64,000 nucleotides of DNA from Vibrio sp. VB16 (GTDB lineage Bacteria; Pseudomonadota; Gammaproteobacteria; Enterobacterales; Vibrionaceae), in the NCBI RefSeq assembly GCF_015594925.2, contig NZ_CP087591.1:1054001-1118000 (forward strand), written 5' to 3'. The notes beneath the pieces are model-generated. The model did not search any database. It had not been told where the DNA came from and worked only from the letters and a program-made list of their open reading frames with translations. Both the position numbers and the translations under genes were made by a program. This document shows, piece after piece, positions 53,391 to 62,478 of this stretch. The number at the start of each line of letters is the position of its first letter. Positions within the stretch are counted from its first letter, which is position 1.

Positions 53391-54773
53391 ATGTCTGAAA
53401 ATAGTACAATACAAAGTGATCCAGTCAATATACCAAAAGAGCCCGTGCAACAAAGCGGATTAGATGGTTATTTTCAAATTTCGGCTCGCGGTAGTACCGT
53501 TAAACAGGAAATGCTTGCAGGGTTAACCACCTTCCTTGCGATGGTTTATTCAGTTATCGTCGTGCCGAGCATGTTAGGCGCCGCCGGGTTTAACCAAGGT
53601 GCGGTGTTTATCGCGACCTGTTTGGTGGCAGCGTTTGGTTCTCTGTTAATGGGGTTGTGGGCTAAGTTGCCAATGGCGATCGGTTGCGCCATCTCTTTAA
53701 CCGCATTCACTGCGTTTAGCCTAGTGTTAGGGCAGGGAATAAGTATCCCTGTTGCACTCGGTGCGGTCTTCTTGATGGGGGTTTTGTTTACCGCGATTAC
53801 GGTGACAGGCGTTCGCCAGTGGATCCTTACTAATCTACCAACGGGAATAGCGCATGGTACAGGCATAGGTATTGGTCTGTTTTTGTTGCTTATTGCCGCA
53901 AACGGAGTGGGATTAGTTGAGAAAAACTCATATGAAGGTTTGCCTGTAACGCTTGGTGAGTTCACTTCTTTGCCTGTACTAATGTCTGTCATTGGTCTGG
54001 CTGCAATCTTCGGTCTAGAGCGTCGTCGCGTACCTGGAGGCATTTTACTCGTCATTATTGCGATCTCTATCTTTGGTTTGGTTTTCGACCCTAACGTAAC
54101 GTATCAAGGCTTATTTGCTATGCCTTCTTTCGGCGCTGAAGGTGAATCACTGCTAGGTACCATGGATATTATGGGCGCGCTTAACCCGATTGTTATCCCG
54201 AGTGTTCTGGCGCTGGTTATGACGGCAATCTTTGATGCTACAGGTACAATACGTGCGGTAGCTGGTCAGGCGAACCTGCTTGATAAGGACGGCCAAATCA
54301 TTAATGGTGGTAAGGCGCTTACATCGGATTCAATCAGTAGCATGTTTGCTGGTTTTGTAGGTGGTGCACCCGCTGCTGTGTATATCGAATCTGCTGCGGG
54401 TACTGCTGCAGGTGGTAAAACAGGGCTAACTGCGACCATCGTTGGTGGCTTGTTTTTGCTGATGTTGTTTTTAGCGCCTCTAAGCTATCTTGTACCTTCT
54501 TATGCAACGGCACCCGCGTTGATGTATGTTGGTCTACTAATGCTAAGTAATGTCAGCAAGCTTGACATGAGCGATTCTGTAGACGCCTTGTCGGGTCTTA
54601 TGTGTGCTGTGTTTATCGTGCTTACAGGGAACATTGTTACCGGTATTATGTTGGGCTTCAGCTCGTTGGTTATTGGCCGTGTTATTGCGGGTGAATTCAA
54701 TCGTCTTAATGTGGGTACTGTGTTGATTGCGGTCGTACTCGTTGCATTCTATGCTGGTGGTTGGGCTATTTAA
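53391..54773 (+). CDS. ghxQ: Guanine/hypoxanthine permease, AzgA-like NCS2 (GhxQ)
   Basis: A 460-residue protein with about 12-14 spans. FQISARGSTVKQEMLAGLTTFLAMVYSVIVVP near residue 27 and ESAAGTAAGGKTGLTATIVGG near residue 330 are typical of the AzgA/GhxP/GhxQ branch, which takes up adenine, guanine and hypoxanthine with protons. Its place after guaD matches ghxQ (ygfQ) of E. coli and supports guanine as substrate. A strong terminator follows 90 bases after the stop. Confidence 0.9.
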   Translation: MSENSTIQSDPVNIPKEPVQQSGLDGYFQISARGSTVKQEMLAGLTTFLAMVYSVIVVPSMLGAAGFNQGAVFIATCLVAAFGSLLMGLWAKLPMAIGCAISLTAFTAFSLVLGQGISIPVALGAVFLMGVLFTAITVTGVRQWILTNLPTGIAHGTGIGIGLFLLLIAANGVGLVEKNSYEGLPVTLGEFTSLPVLMSVIGLAAIFGLERRRVPGGILLVIIAISIFGLVFDPNVTYQGLFAMPSFGAEGESLLGTMDIMGALNPIVIPSVLALVMTAIFDATGTIRAVAGQANLLDKDGQIINGGKALTSDSISSMFAGFVGGAPAAVYIESAAGTAAGGKTGLTATIVGGLFLLMLFLAPLSYLVPSYATAPALMYVGLLMLSNVSKLDMSDSVDALSGLMCAVFIVLTGNIVTGIMLGFSSLVIGRVIAGEFNRLNVGTVLIAVVLVAFYAGGWAI

Positions 54774-54862
54774 AATGGCGGTATCCGTTCTTTATTTTAT
54801 AAAGAGGGTGACGACAGAGCATGACTAAGTGAGATAGGATTTTGACGAAATAAATAAAATGT

Positions 54863-54896
54863 TCGGCCTCTAACACAGTTAGAGGCCGATTTTTTT
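54863..54896 (+). terminator. Rho-independent terminator after ghxQ
   Basis: A perfect 12-bp stem, TCGGCCTCTAAC with GTTAGAGGCCGA, a 3-base loop and seven T. It ends the purine cluster. Confidence 0.93.
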
Positions 54897-54918
54897 AGTC
54901 CAGTAGCGCTACTGGACT
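54897..54918. repeat. Perfect 22-bp palindrome
   Basis: Half-site AGTCCAGTAGC followed by its exact complement with no spacer. It begins directly after the T tract of the ghxQ terminator. It may be a protein binding site or a cruciform-type element. Confidence 0.7.
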
Positions 54919-55257
54919 CATACCTATCTGAAGAGTTAACGGAGCAATAATATGGATACGATGGAACAGGCACCAATGGACAGCTTACCGACTCTCGATA
55001 GAGAGTATTGCGATGTTCGGGCTTGTCGTCGAGGCAACATTGAAGCAATATAGTTTTCCGTTTTGCCCATTATTAAGCGTACAAGGACGTCTTGATTGGT
55101 CTGCGGAGTCATAGGCATGTTGATCACAAACCTATTTAGCTTGGTCTCTTGGTTTGTGGTGAAGTCAATCATTTAAAGTTGCCACTCACGTTTACAGTGC
55201 CACTTAATATCAACTGCTCCTAAGATAACTGTTTAACTTAATGGATGAATAACCACT

Positions 55258-56133
55258 TTGAGCTGGATATTATTTACTTTACTCGCTGCTTTTAGTCAGT
55301 CTTGGCGCAATGCTTTTCAGAGTAAACTTAGCGCTGATCTTAATGTTGTTGGGGTGACCTTAGCTCGTTTTTTATGGGCGAGCCCTTTAGCATTGCTTTA
55401 TCTCATTTTTCTTTATGTTTGGCAGCCCGCTGAACTGCCACTCGTGACCAGCGATACGCTATTTTATGTATTTGGGGCCGCCATCATGCAAATTGTTGCG
55501 ACAGCATTGATGGTCGTTCTGTTTAAGCAGAAAAATTTTGCAATTGGGGCTGGGCTAGCAAAAAGTGAAGCGTCCATGGCCGCATTGATCGGGGTTCTAT
55601 TTTTTGGCACCTCATTACCGATTTTGGGTTGGGTAGGCGTTTTAATAGGGGGGATCGCAGTATTAATACTCAGTTGCCCACAAGGCTTCCGAAGCCTATC
55701 GAAAAGTACGGCACTATTGGGACTTGCGTGTAGTAGTGCCTTTGCTTTAACGTCTCTTTGGGCCCGTGAGGCGAGCTTAAGTTTATCCGTACCCTTTCCA
55801 CATCGTGCTGCATGGGTACTATTTTCAGTGATATTTTTGCAAACACTCATCTTGACCAGTTATATGTTGCTGAAAGACAGGGCCACATTAACGGCTATGT
55901 TTCGTAAGCCAAAGTTAGTGGTGATGACCAGCGTTGCCAGTTTTGTTGGTTCTTTAGGTTGGTTTAGTGCGATGTCTCTTCAGACGGTACCGTATGTAAA
56001 AACATTAGGACAGGTAGAGGTGTTTTTCACGATGCTCATTTCCTTTTTTTGGCTTAAAGAAAGCGTAAAAAGAAAAGATATTATGGCACTTATTATGATC
56101 GCGATGGCCGCCACATTGGTGATGTGGCAATAA
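55258..56133 (+). CDS. EamA-family permease
   Basis: A 291-residue protein with ten spans in two repeats. SQSWRNAFQSKLSADLNVVG near residue 12 and VGVLIGGIAVLILSCPQGF mid-protein are characteristic. The start is a TTG, since an in-frame stop lies only four codons upstream and no ATG follows nearby, which is uncommon. The gene ends 11 bases from the convergent racemase-like gene. The substrate is unknown. Confidence 0.83.
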   Translation: MSWILFTLLAAFSQSWRNAFQSKLSADLNVVGVTLARFLWASPLALLYLIFLYVWQPAELPLVTSDTLFYVFGAAIMQIVATALMVVLFKQKNFAIGAGLAKSEASMAALIGVLFFGTSLPILGWVGVLIGGIAVLILSCPQGFRSLSKSTALLGLACSSAFALTSLWAREASLSLSVPFPHRAAWVLFSVIFLQTLILTSYMLLKDRATLTAMFRKPKLVVMTSVASFVGSLGWFSAMSLQTVPYVKTLGQVEVFFTMLISFFWLKESVKRKDIMALIMIAMAATLVMWQ

Positions 56134-56144
56134 TTGAATTGGGT

Positions 56145-56801
56145 TCAGGTTAACGCGTCTATCGTATCTAATGCATGAATGATACCTAGTTTAGGGCTAC
56201 TTAATACCGGTATTGAAAACGTCCCTTTAGTCGAAGCCGCAGCCATGGAAGCTTGCGCAAGAATCACCGCATCATAATCTTCTTGTTTTTGCTGTACAGC
56301 GTCGACAATGGCCATCAGGTATCTGTCTTGTTGACCTGAAAGAAAATACGACCACGCCTCTTTGACCATGATAAGGTCAACACTAGGCTGTCTGTTTTTT
56401 GCAATACATGACTCCTCTAAAAGTGTTTTGGTTGGTTCGATGGTGCTTTCTAGTGCAGCAACGACCAGTATGTTTTGGTATTTTTCAACCGCATCGTTTG
56501 CCATTGCTCTATCAATACGTTGAAATGAGCAATCATTATTAAACGACATTTTTTCGACGACGGAACCTATAGAGGAACAGGTACAAAGAAGTAATCGAGA
56601 TTGTTCACTGAGAGGCAATAACAATGCATTCAATGACTCAGTCAATGTTGAATCAACCCCGTATTTCTGAGCGTGAAGTAAAAGTGATTCATTTACAATG
56701 TGATGAGTCGTTAGTTCTGGCGCTAGCTCATCTATTAATAATTGAAAATTGTTAATATGAATCTCGTCGGTATGGAGAAACGTAATATCGAATTTTTTCA
56801 T
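56145..56801 (-). CDS. Asp/Glu/hydantoin racemase-superfamily-like protein
   Basis: A 218-residue protein starting at MKKFDITFLHT (ATG at 56801, AGGTG upstream). The two-domain racemase-like pattern is visible: an N-terminal catalytic-loop equivalent LLCTCSSIG near residue 75 and a C-terminal VILAQASMA near residue 190. In true racemases both loops carry a catalytic Cys; here the second position is Ala/Gln, so racemase activity is doubtful. The protein may be a lyase or decarboxylase-type relative. No partner is obvious. Confidence 0.6.
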   Translation of the reverse strand: MKKFDITFLHTDEIHINNFQLLIDELAPELTTHHIVNESLLLHAQKYGVDSTLTESLNALLLPLSEQSRLLLCTCSSIGSVVEKMSFNNDCSFQRIDRAMANDAVEKYQNILVVAALESTIEPTKTLLEESCIAKNRQPSVDLIMVKEAWSYFLSGQQDRYLMAIVDAVQQKQEDYDAVILAQASMAAASTKGTFSIPVLSSPKLGIIHALDTIDALT

Positions 56802-56947
56802 AGCGAACACCTAAGGAGTGGTTCCATAATGATTTGTACGTGTGATTTCTATGCTTGACGCTAAAATATAACCTAAATACTCAGGTTCTTAACCTCTAAT
56901 GGGTAAAAAATGGTGAGAATACCTGAAAATAGTGTCAATAAATAAAG

Positions 56948-56965
56948 CGTAAAGTTAACGTTACG
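56948..56965. promoter_or_regulatory. Candidate TyrR box upstream of aroG
   Basis: CGTAAAGTTAACGTTACG is a perfect dyad resembling the TyrR consensus TGTAAA, six bases, TTTACA, with one change in each arm beyond the core. A second weak copy, TGTAAAGTGTAAATTTGA, follows at 56971-56988. The E. coli aroG promoter is repressed by TyrR. The site is 160 bases from the aroG start; the rest of this 320-base gap shows nothing else clear. Confidence 0.4.
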
Positions 56966-57125
56966 AGTCGTGTAAAGTGTAAATTTGATGTCTTTATTGA
57001 ACTTTGATTAAAAAAATGGTTGAAGTTATCTTTTTTACTCGATAAGTTACAAGAATAGAGAATGGATGAGTCGGCTGTATCTGTATCAAACTGGCTCACA
57101 AATATGAATAGGAATAGTATTAGAA

Positions 57126-58181
57126 ATGCATCAGACTGACGACGTAAGAATTAATAGAGTAAAAGAATTACTTCCTCCTATCGCGGTATTAGAGAAGTTT
57201 CCAGCGACCGAAACAGCGGCCACAACGACTTATCAAGCTCGTAAGGCAATCTCCAATATCTTAAACGATAAAGATGATCGTTTATTGGTTGTTATAGGTC
57301 CGTGTTCAATTCATGACACTGAAGCGGCACTCGATTACGGAAAAAAACTGAAAGTTTTACGTGATGAGCTAGGGGATCGTCTTGAAATTGTTATGCGAGT
57401 TTATTTTGAAAAACCTCGTACAACAGTAGGTTGGAAAGGGCTGGTTAATGACCCCTACCTTAACGATACCTACAAGTTAAACGATGGTGTGAGAATCGGT
57501 CGTAAGCTTCTTCTCGATCTTACTGATATGGGAATGCCGACAGCGGGTGAGTTCTTAGATATGATCACGCCGCAATACATTGCCGATCTTATTAGTTGGG
57601 GTGCTATTGGCGCACGAACGACGGAATCTCAGGTGCATAGAGAGCTATCTTCAGGCCTTTCATGCCCAGTGGGTTTCAAAAATGGTACCGATGGTAATAT
57701 TAAGATTGCGACAGATGCCATTCGTAGTGCGGAGGCTTCTCACCATTTCCTTTCTGTCACTAAATACGGTCATTCTGCGATTATAGAAACGGCAGGTAAC
57801 CCTGACTGTCATATCATACTTCGTGGTGGTAAAGAGCCAAATTACAGCGCTGAGCATGTGGAAACCACGAAATCTCAATTGGCGGCTTCGGGTTTACCGC
57901 AGAAAGTGATGATTGATTTCAGCCACGCCAACAGTTCTAAGCAATTTCAGCGCCAGATGGTTGTCGCAACAGACATTGCTGATCAAATGGCGAACGGTGA
58001 GGATGCTATCTTCGGTGTAATGATTGAGTCGCACCTAGTGGAAGGTCGTCAAGATCTTGTGGACGGAAAAGCCGCTTGCTATGGTCAGTCAATTACCGAT
58101 GCCTGTATTGGTTGGGATGATACCGAAAAAGTACTTCGACAATTGGCCGATGCGGTAGAAGCGCGCCGTAAAACGAAGTAG
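57126..58181 (+). CDS. aroG: 3-deoxy-7-phosphoheptulonate (DAHP) synthase, AroG type
   Basis: A 351-residue class I DAHP synthase, the length of E. coli AroG. GPCSIHD near residue 59, KPRTTVGWKGL near residue 98 and GARTTESQ near 161 make up the phosphoenolpyruvate and metal site; DFSHANS near 265 supports this. It joins phosphoenolpyruvate and erythrose 4-phosphate, the first step toward chorismate. The start motif DDVRINRVKELLPPIAVLEKFPATE resembles phenylalanine-sensitive AroG rather than AroF or AroH. It is a single gene with its own terminator. Confidence 0.96.
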   Translation: MHQTDDVRINRVKELLPPIAVLEKFPATETAATTTYQARKAISNILNDKDDRLLVVIGPCSIHDTEAALDYGKKLKVLRDELGDRLEIVMRVYFEKPRTTVGWKGLVNDPYLNDTYKLNDGVRIGRKLLLDLTDMGMPTAGEFLDMITPQYIADLISWGAIGARTTESQVHRELSSGLSCPVGFKNGTDGNIKIATDAIRSAEASHHFLSVTKYGHSAIIETAGNPDCHIILRGGKEPNYSAEHVETTKSQLAASGLPQKVMIDFSHANSSKQFQRQMVVATDIADQMANGEDAIFGVMIESHLVEGRQDLVDGKAACYGQSITDACIGWDDTEKVLRQLADAVEARRKTK

Positions 58182-58194
58182 TTCGATTTAGAAT

Positions 58195-58227
58195 AAAAAA
58201 TCCTGCTTAATAAAGCAGGATTTTTTT
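58195..58227. terminator. Bidirectional terminator after aroG
   Basis: AAAAAATCCTGCTT and AAGCAGGATTTTTT form a 14-bp stem with a 4-base loop and a T tract on both strands. It serves aroG and the convergent oxidoreductase gene. Confidence 0.93.
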
Positions 58228-58242
58228 TATACACGTTCTTAG

Positions 58243-59250
58243 TTATCTTTCTACGAACGGATAAACCACACCAGCCTCTTCTAATATTTGATCCATTACT
58301 TTCATATTGGCAATGGTGACTTCTGGTCGCATATTATCTGAAACGATCTGCCCATTTCTTAGGCAGCGATGAACCTCATCTACCTGATACTCAAAACCAC
58401 TTGCGCGCTGTGGCTTATTGCATTTAAGCACCTCACCAACATTGGTGGTCAAGGTTGCACTGCGGGCATCCCAAAAATTCCCGTCGACAACGATATTTCC
58501 GTTATCACCGATGATGTGAAATTGGTTGTCTAGTTTACTCAAGAAGGTACAAGTGAATTGACTGGTTACGTCGCCATAATCTAACGTCACGGTACAGCGT
58601 TCATCAACACCGGTCTCGCCAACCAAAACAGCGGATTGTATTCTATCTGGCTGCCTGCCTAATACAAACTCAGAAAGAGCAATATTGTAGATTCCCGTAT
58701 CGAGAAGGGCACCACCGGCAAGATTGATATCAAAAAGCCTATCGGTTTCATCTTTAGGAGGTTGAAAACCAAATGTAGAGCGCAGGAGTTGAACTTCTCC
58801 GATCATTCCTTCTTCTAACCACGTTTTTACTTGGGTCCAGCAGGGTAAAAAACGACTCCATACCGCTTCCATTAAAAAGACGTTTTGTTTTTGTGCTAAG
58901 TCAAATAGCTCAATACTTTGCTTTGCTGTCACCGTTAAAGGCTTCTCACAAAGTACGGCTTTACCTGCAAGAAGACACTTCTTAACAGTCTCATGATGGT
59001 ATCGATGAGGGTTGGCGATATAGATTACGTCGATATCCGGATGTTGGATCATCTCTTCGTAGTCGGCCATGACATGTTGTATGTCATATTGCATGGCAAA
59101 GTGTGTTGCTCGCTCAACATTACGGCTCGCAACAGCAAAAAGATTCCCATCATCGATTGAGCTAAACCCTTGTGCAAACCGATGGGCTATTCGTCCCGGG
59201 GCAATGATGCCCCAATTGATCATCTGTTCCATGTCGTTATTGTTGTCCAT
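58243..59250 (-). CDS. Gfo/Idh/MocA-family NAD(P)-dependent oxidoreductase
   Basis: A 335-residue protein. The N-terminal Rossmann domain begins INWGIIAPGRIAHRFAQGF, and the family motif EKPLTVTAKQS lies near residue 105. The C-terminal alpha/beta domain has GGALLDTGIYNI near 180. The family oxidises or reduces sugars, cyclitols and related compounds with NAD(P). Some relatives are dihydrodiol dehydrogenases. It is a single gene on the minus strand; no neighbour hints at a substrate. A start at MEQMINWG, 18 bases later, is also possible. Confidence 0.9.
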   Translation of the reverse strand: MDNNNDMEQMINWGIIAPGRIAHRFAQGFSSIDDGNLFAVASRNVERATHFAMQYDIQHVMADYEEMIQHPDIDVIYIANPHRYHHETVKKCLLAGKAVLCEKPLTVTAKQSIELFDLAQKQNVFLMEAVWSRFLPCWTQVKTWLEEGMIGEVQLLRSTFGFQPPKDETDRLFDINLAGGALLDTGIYNIALSEFVLGRQPDRIQSAVLVGETGVDERCTVTLDYGDVTSQFTCTFLSKLDNQFHIIGDNGNIVVDGNFWDARSATLTTNVGEVLKCNKPQRASGFEYQVDEVHRCLRNGQIVSDNMRPEVTIANMKVMDQILEEAGVVYPFVER

Positions 59251-59453
59251 TTTAAAGAATGTCGTTATTTTGCAGTAATGCGCAAAAAGCGTTTGAGGTT
59301 TAGCTCAAACAACGGCAACAGCGGATCTAAAAAGTGGATTTATTTCTCACCCAATTAGTGACATACCTGTCTCTGCGGTGTTTTCAATTAACGTGGTTGA
59401 GATGAACGCTGTAGCAGTGTTTGTTCGATTATTGGCCGTATAGAATCAAAATG

Positions 59454-60557
59454 TTATTTCCCTACTGATGGAAAAGGGAATCCACTGGGTGGCGTTGATT
59501 GCTCTACTTTTAAAGTCTGAGTTGGGAAGGCTACATCCGCACCGTGGCCATGGATAATACCCATTACCTTTAATAGCACGTCTTGCTTTACCTCGTGAAA
59601 GTGCACCCAGTTCACTGTTTTTGTGAATGAGTAGATAAAGAAGTCTAATGATGATGGGCCAAAGGCATTAAAGTTGACGATCAAGGTTTGAGACATATCT
59701 AGATCTGGATGATTCTCTAGCATTGTTTTTACATCTTTGATGATGCCATCGACTTTGTGTGCATCTTCATATCGCAGGCCAATCGTTTCATAGATTCGTC
59801 GATTCGACATGCGAGATGGGTTTTCCACAACGATATTAGTGAAAACGGAGTTAGGTACATACAGAGGTCTTTTATCAAAGGTTCGAATGATGGTCATTCG
59901 CCAGCCAATTCGTTCAACCGTGCCCTCTATTTGCCTATCCGGTGAACGTATCCAATCGCCTAGTTTGAAAGGGCGGTCGAAGTAAAGCATCATGCCGCCA
60001 AAAAAGTTTGAGAGCAGATCTTTTGCCGCCAGACCTACGATTAAACCACCCACCCCGCCAAAGGTAAGAAGACCAGACAGGCTTAAGCCTAAAGTCTGCA
60101 TAACGGAGAGGACACCCATGATGATGAACAGTAGCCTTGCCACTTTAGCTATGGCTTGTACCGTAGATTCATCTCGCTTTTTTTGTTGAAGTACGTATTC
60201 TTCTACGTTATTAATAAGTCGAAGGATAATCCAAATGAATATGGCAATAACGAGCAACATTTTGAGCGTTGTTAGCCAATCGAGAGAGTGTTCTATATAG
60301 CTCTGCATGACCAAACCGATAGAAACGGTTGCAGGCCAACACCAAAGTAGTGTACTTATTGGTGTTTTTAAAGCATTGATAATGACGTTGTCCCATTGAA
60401 ACTTGGTTTTGTTCGCAATCACCTCTAGTCGACCATAGATAATCCGCCAAGCGAGCCAAGCAACAAAGCTTATACCCGTAATGAGAAGAACGTCATTGCC
60501 CCAGTCTTGGCTAGGCTGAGAAAAATAAGCTTGTAGTTGCGCAAGTATCGAATCCAT
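59454..60557 (-). CDS. ynaI: MscS-family mechanosensitive channel, YnaI type
   Basis: A 367-residue inner-membrane protein with about five spans. The pore helix region GLSLSGLLTFGGVGGLIVGLAAKDLLSNFFGG lies near residue 160, followed by YFDRPFKLGDWIRSPDRQIEGTVERIGWR, which matches E. coli YnaI closely, then NRPLY-type beta-domain text (FDKRPLYVPNSVF). The channel opens under membrane tension to release solutes. The C-terminus (PPSGFPFPSVGK) extends beyond YnaI (343 residues). Confidence 0.9.
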   Translation of the reverse strand: MDSILAQLQAYFSQPSQDWGNDVLLITGISFVAWLAWRIIYGRLEVIANKTKFQWDNVIINALKTPISTLLWCWPATVSIGLVMQSYIEHSLDWLTTLKMLLVIAIFIWIILRLINNVEEYVLQQKKRDESTVQAIAKVARLLFIIMGVLSVMQTLGLSLSGLLTFGGVGGLIVGLAAKDLLSNFFGGMMLYFDRPFKLGDWIRSPDRQIEGTVERIGWRMTIIRTFDKRPLYVPNSVFTNIVVENPSRMSNRRIYETIGLRYEDAHKVDGIIKDVKTMLENHPDLDMSQTLIVNFNAFGPSSLDFFIYSFTKTVNWVHFHEVKQDVLLKVMGIIHGHGADVAFPTQTLKVEQSTPPSGFPFPSVGK

Positions 60558-60731
60558 TGAGCGGTGACATCCTTTTTGAGTGTAGGGAAAAACTAGCAGA
60601 TTTTACGGTTTTTCTCTAGATAAAGTAGTGATTTAGAATTTGTTTGAACTTAACTTATGTTAATGAATGTGAGATCAAGTTAGATTAGGCTGGCCCAGAT
60701 ACAGCGGTGATTGGAAAAAGGGAGGACACCT

Positions 60732-61214
60732 ATGATTAGAGAGATCCAAAAATCAGACTTCGAGCAATTTTGGCCTTGTTTTGAAAAGGTAATCAAAGCT
60801 CAAGAAACTTATGCGTTTGACCCTGAAATGACTTATGAACAGGCATACGATTTATGGTGCCAATCCCCACTTAAAACTTATGTTTTTATCGAGGACGGCA
60901 AGGTACTTGGTTCCTACTACATTAAACCAAATGCTCAGGGACCAAGTGATCATATCTGTAATTGTGGTTACATAGTCAATGAGAATGCGCGAGGTAAAGG
61001 TATTGCTAGGAAATTATGTGTCCATTCAATCGAGATCGCCGTCAATCTTGGATTTGAAGCCATGCAATTCAATTCAGTTGTGTCTACAAATGAAATAGCG
61101 GTAAACCTATGGAAAAAATTAGGTTTTTCTATTATTGGTATTATTCCCCACGCATACCGCCATAAAAGACTTGGTTATGTTGATAGCTATATAATGCATA
61201 GGAAACTTACTTAA
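60732..61214 (+). CDS. GNAT-family N-acetyltransferase
   Basis: A 160-residue protein. I use the ATG at 60732 with GGAGGAC upstream. The acetyl-CoA-binding motif appears as NENARGKGIARKLC near residue 90, and the C-terminal NEIAVNLWKKLGFSIIG is typical of the fold. The acceptor is unknown. An IS110 element begins 100 bases downstream. Confidence 0.9.
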   Translation: MIREIQKSDFEQFWPCFEKVIKAQETYAFDPEMTYEQAYDLWCQSPLKTYVFIEDGKVLGSYYIKPNAQGPSDHICNCGYIVNENARGKGIARKLCVHSIEIAVNLGFEAMQFNSVVSTNEIAVNLWKKLGFSIIGIIPHAYRHKRLGYVDSYIMHRKLT

Positions 61215-61321
61215 GGTTATTCCCCAACATCTTTGTCGATACAGAAATTGCAGTATGTATTTCTTACCCTCTGAATTTAGTAATACAACGCCTTGTATGG
61301 GAAATTAACTCTGCTTTTGGG

Positions 61322-61500
61322 TAATGTGAGACCCAAGCCTAAGCTGCAACTTAGGCTTTCTATGCAGTAGTTCGATTAAACGCTGGCTCCTCTGTCGAGA
61401 GACCGATAACAAGAACGAACGCTGCATAGGACTCCGAGCAAAACACTCGAATAGCCCACTGGGTCTCGAACCCGCATTACGCAAGCAAGAGTTAGCTTAT
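61322..61500 (+). ncRNA. Candidate bridge RNA of the IS110 element
   Basis: The 5' stem-loop is AAGCCTAAG/CTTAGGCTT (61335-61358). The target loop is closed by ATGCAG..GTTCG (61362-61374) with CGAAC.CTGCAT (61416-61427). It holds CTCTG (61390-61394), identical to the left flank 61309-61313, and TAACAAG (61407-61413), complementary to core plus right flank CTTGTTA (62477-62483). The second loop holds ATAGCCC (61451-61457), identical to the right element end before CT (62470-62476). CATTACGCAA (61475-61484) is complementary, with one mismatch, to the left element start (61317-61326). This is the pattern described for bridge RNAs. Confidence 0.7.
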
Positions 61501-61501
61501 T

Positions 61502-62458
61502 ATGAATACAAGTACACTTCAAAACATTAATGTCGGTGTTGATACTGGTAAGTCGCAATTAGATTTCTACATTCGACCACTCGACATTTACTTCACCGTA
61601 TCTAACGATGACAAAGGCATAAAAGAAGCGATTAAAACTATCAAGAAGTATTCTCCTGAACGAATCGTCATAGAAGCCACTGGTAGGTTAGAAATGCCCT
61701 TCATTATCGCTTGTGCTGAGGCTAATCTACCCTTCGTTATTGCTAATCCAATACATGTAAAACGCTTTGCTGGGGCAACTGGTAGGCGAGCAAAGAACGA
61801 CAGGCTGGATGCAGAGCTTATTGCGCATTATTCCGAAGCTATAAAGCCAACCTTAACTCAATTAAGACCTGAAAACATGAGAGCTATGAGTGATTTGGTC
61901 GCAAGAAGAAACCAGTTACTCAACATGCAAACTATGGAAAAGAATCGACTTCAGATATTGCCAAAATCTCTAGCTTCAACGATAAACCCCATTTTAACGG
62001 CTTTTAAAAATCAGATAACAAAAATTGAATTAAAGATAGCAAAGATGATAGAAGAGAGCCCTGAGTATCAGGCTAAAAACATGATCCTACAAAGTATGCC
62101 TGGAGTAGGTAAAATTGTCGCGGCGTCCATTATCAGCAATGTTCCAGAATTAGGGTATATCACCAACAAACAAGCAGCTTCGCTTATTGGTGTCGCTCCA
62201 ATAACTAAGGAAAGTGGTCGGTTTAAAGGAAAAAGAACTATCCAAGGTGGCCGCTCTCAAGTTCGCACCGTTCTCTATATGGCGATGATGTCAGCTATGC
62301 AATGCAACCCTATATTTAAACGGAATTATCAGCGACTTCTTCAGCAGGGGAAACCAAAAAAAGTCGCTATTATTGCCTGTGTAAGAAAAATGGTTGTTAT
62401 CTTAAATTCAATGTTAAGGGATGGTGTAATGTGGGATGAAACCGTAGCAAAAAATTAG
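61502..62458 (+). CDS. IS110-family transposase (DEDD plus Tnp_20)
   Basis: A 318-residue protein. The N-terminal RuvC-like DEDD domain shows VGVDTGKSQLDF (first Asp), IEATGRLE (Glu) and KNDRLDAELIAHY (last Asps). The C-terminal Tnp_20 domain has MPGVGKIVAASIISNVPEL and GRFKGKRTIQGGRSQVRTVLY, with the serine expected to attack DNA in GGRS. The frame is intact, so it may be active. It lies directly after the candidate bridge RNA, as in the IS110 group. Confidence 0.95.
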   Translation: MNTSTLQNINVGVDTGKSQLDFYIRPLDIYFTVSNDDKGIKEAIKTIKKYSPERIVIEATGRLEMPFIIACAEANLPFVIANPIHVKRFAGATGRRAKNDRLDAELIAHYSEAIKPTLTQLRPENMRAMSDLVARRNQLLNMQTMEKNRLQILPKSLASTINPILTAFKNQITKIELKIAKMIEESPEYQAKNMILQSMPGVGKIVAASIISNVPELGYITNKQAASLIGVAPITKESGRFKGKRTIQGGRSQVRTVLYMAMMSAMQCNPIFKRNYQRLLQQGKPKKVAIIACVRKMVVILNSMLRDGVMWDETVAKN

Positions 62459-62478
62459 CTATTGACACCATAGCCCCT

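Larger units (their letters stand above)
54774..55257. other. Intergenic region with terminator, 22-bp palindrome and possible small frames
   Basis: Besides the terminator and palindrome listed separately, this stretch has a 33-codon frame (54952-55053, MDTMEQAPMDSLPTLDREY...) with GGAG 8 bases before its ATG. A 78-codon frame on the opposite strand (54936-55172) has no ribosome binding site. Either could be a decayed gene. I do not recognise either and call neither with confidence. Confidence 0.35.
61316..62478 (+). mobile_element. Complete IS110-family element with CT core at both ends
   Basis: A 1163-base element, by this reading. A CT dinucleotide stands before the left end (61314-61315) and at the right end (62477-62478). 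The left non-coding end is long (about 186 bases) and the right end is short (20 bases), as in the IS110 group. Joining right to left ends places TTGACA (62462-62467) 17 bases from TAATGT (61322-61327), which could form a promoter in the circle. Guide matches in the left end support these borders. Confidence 0.75.
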
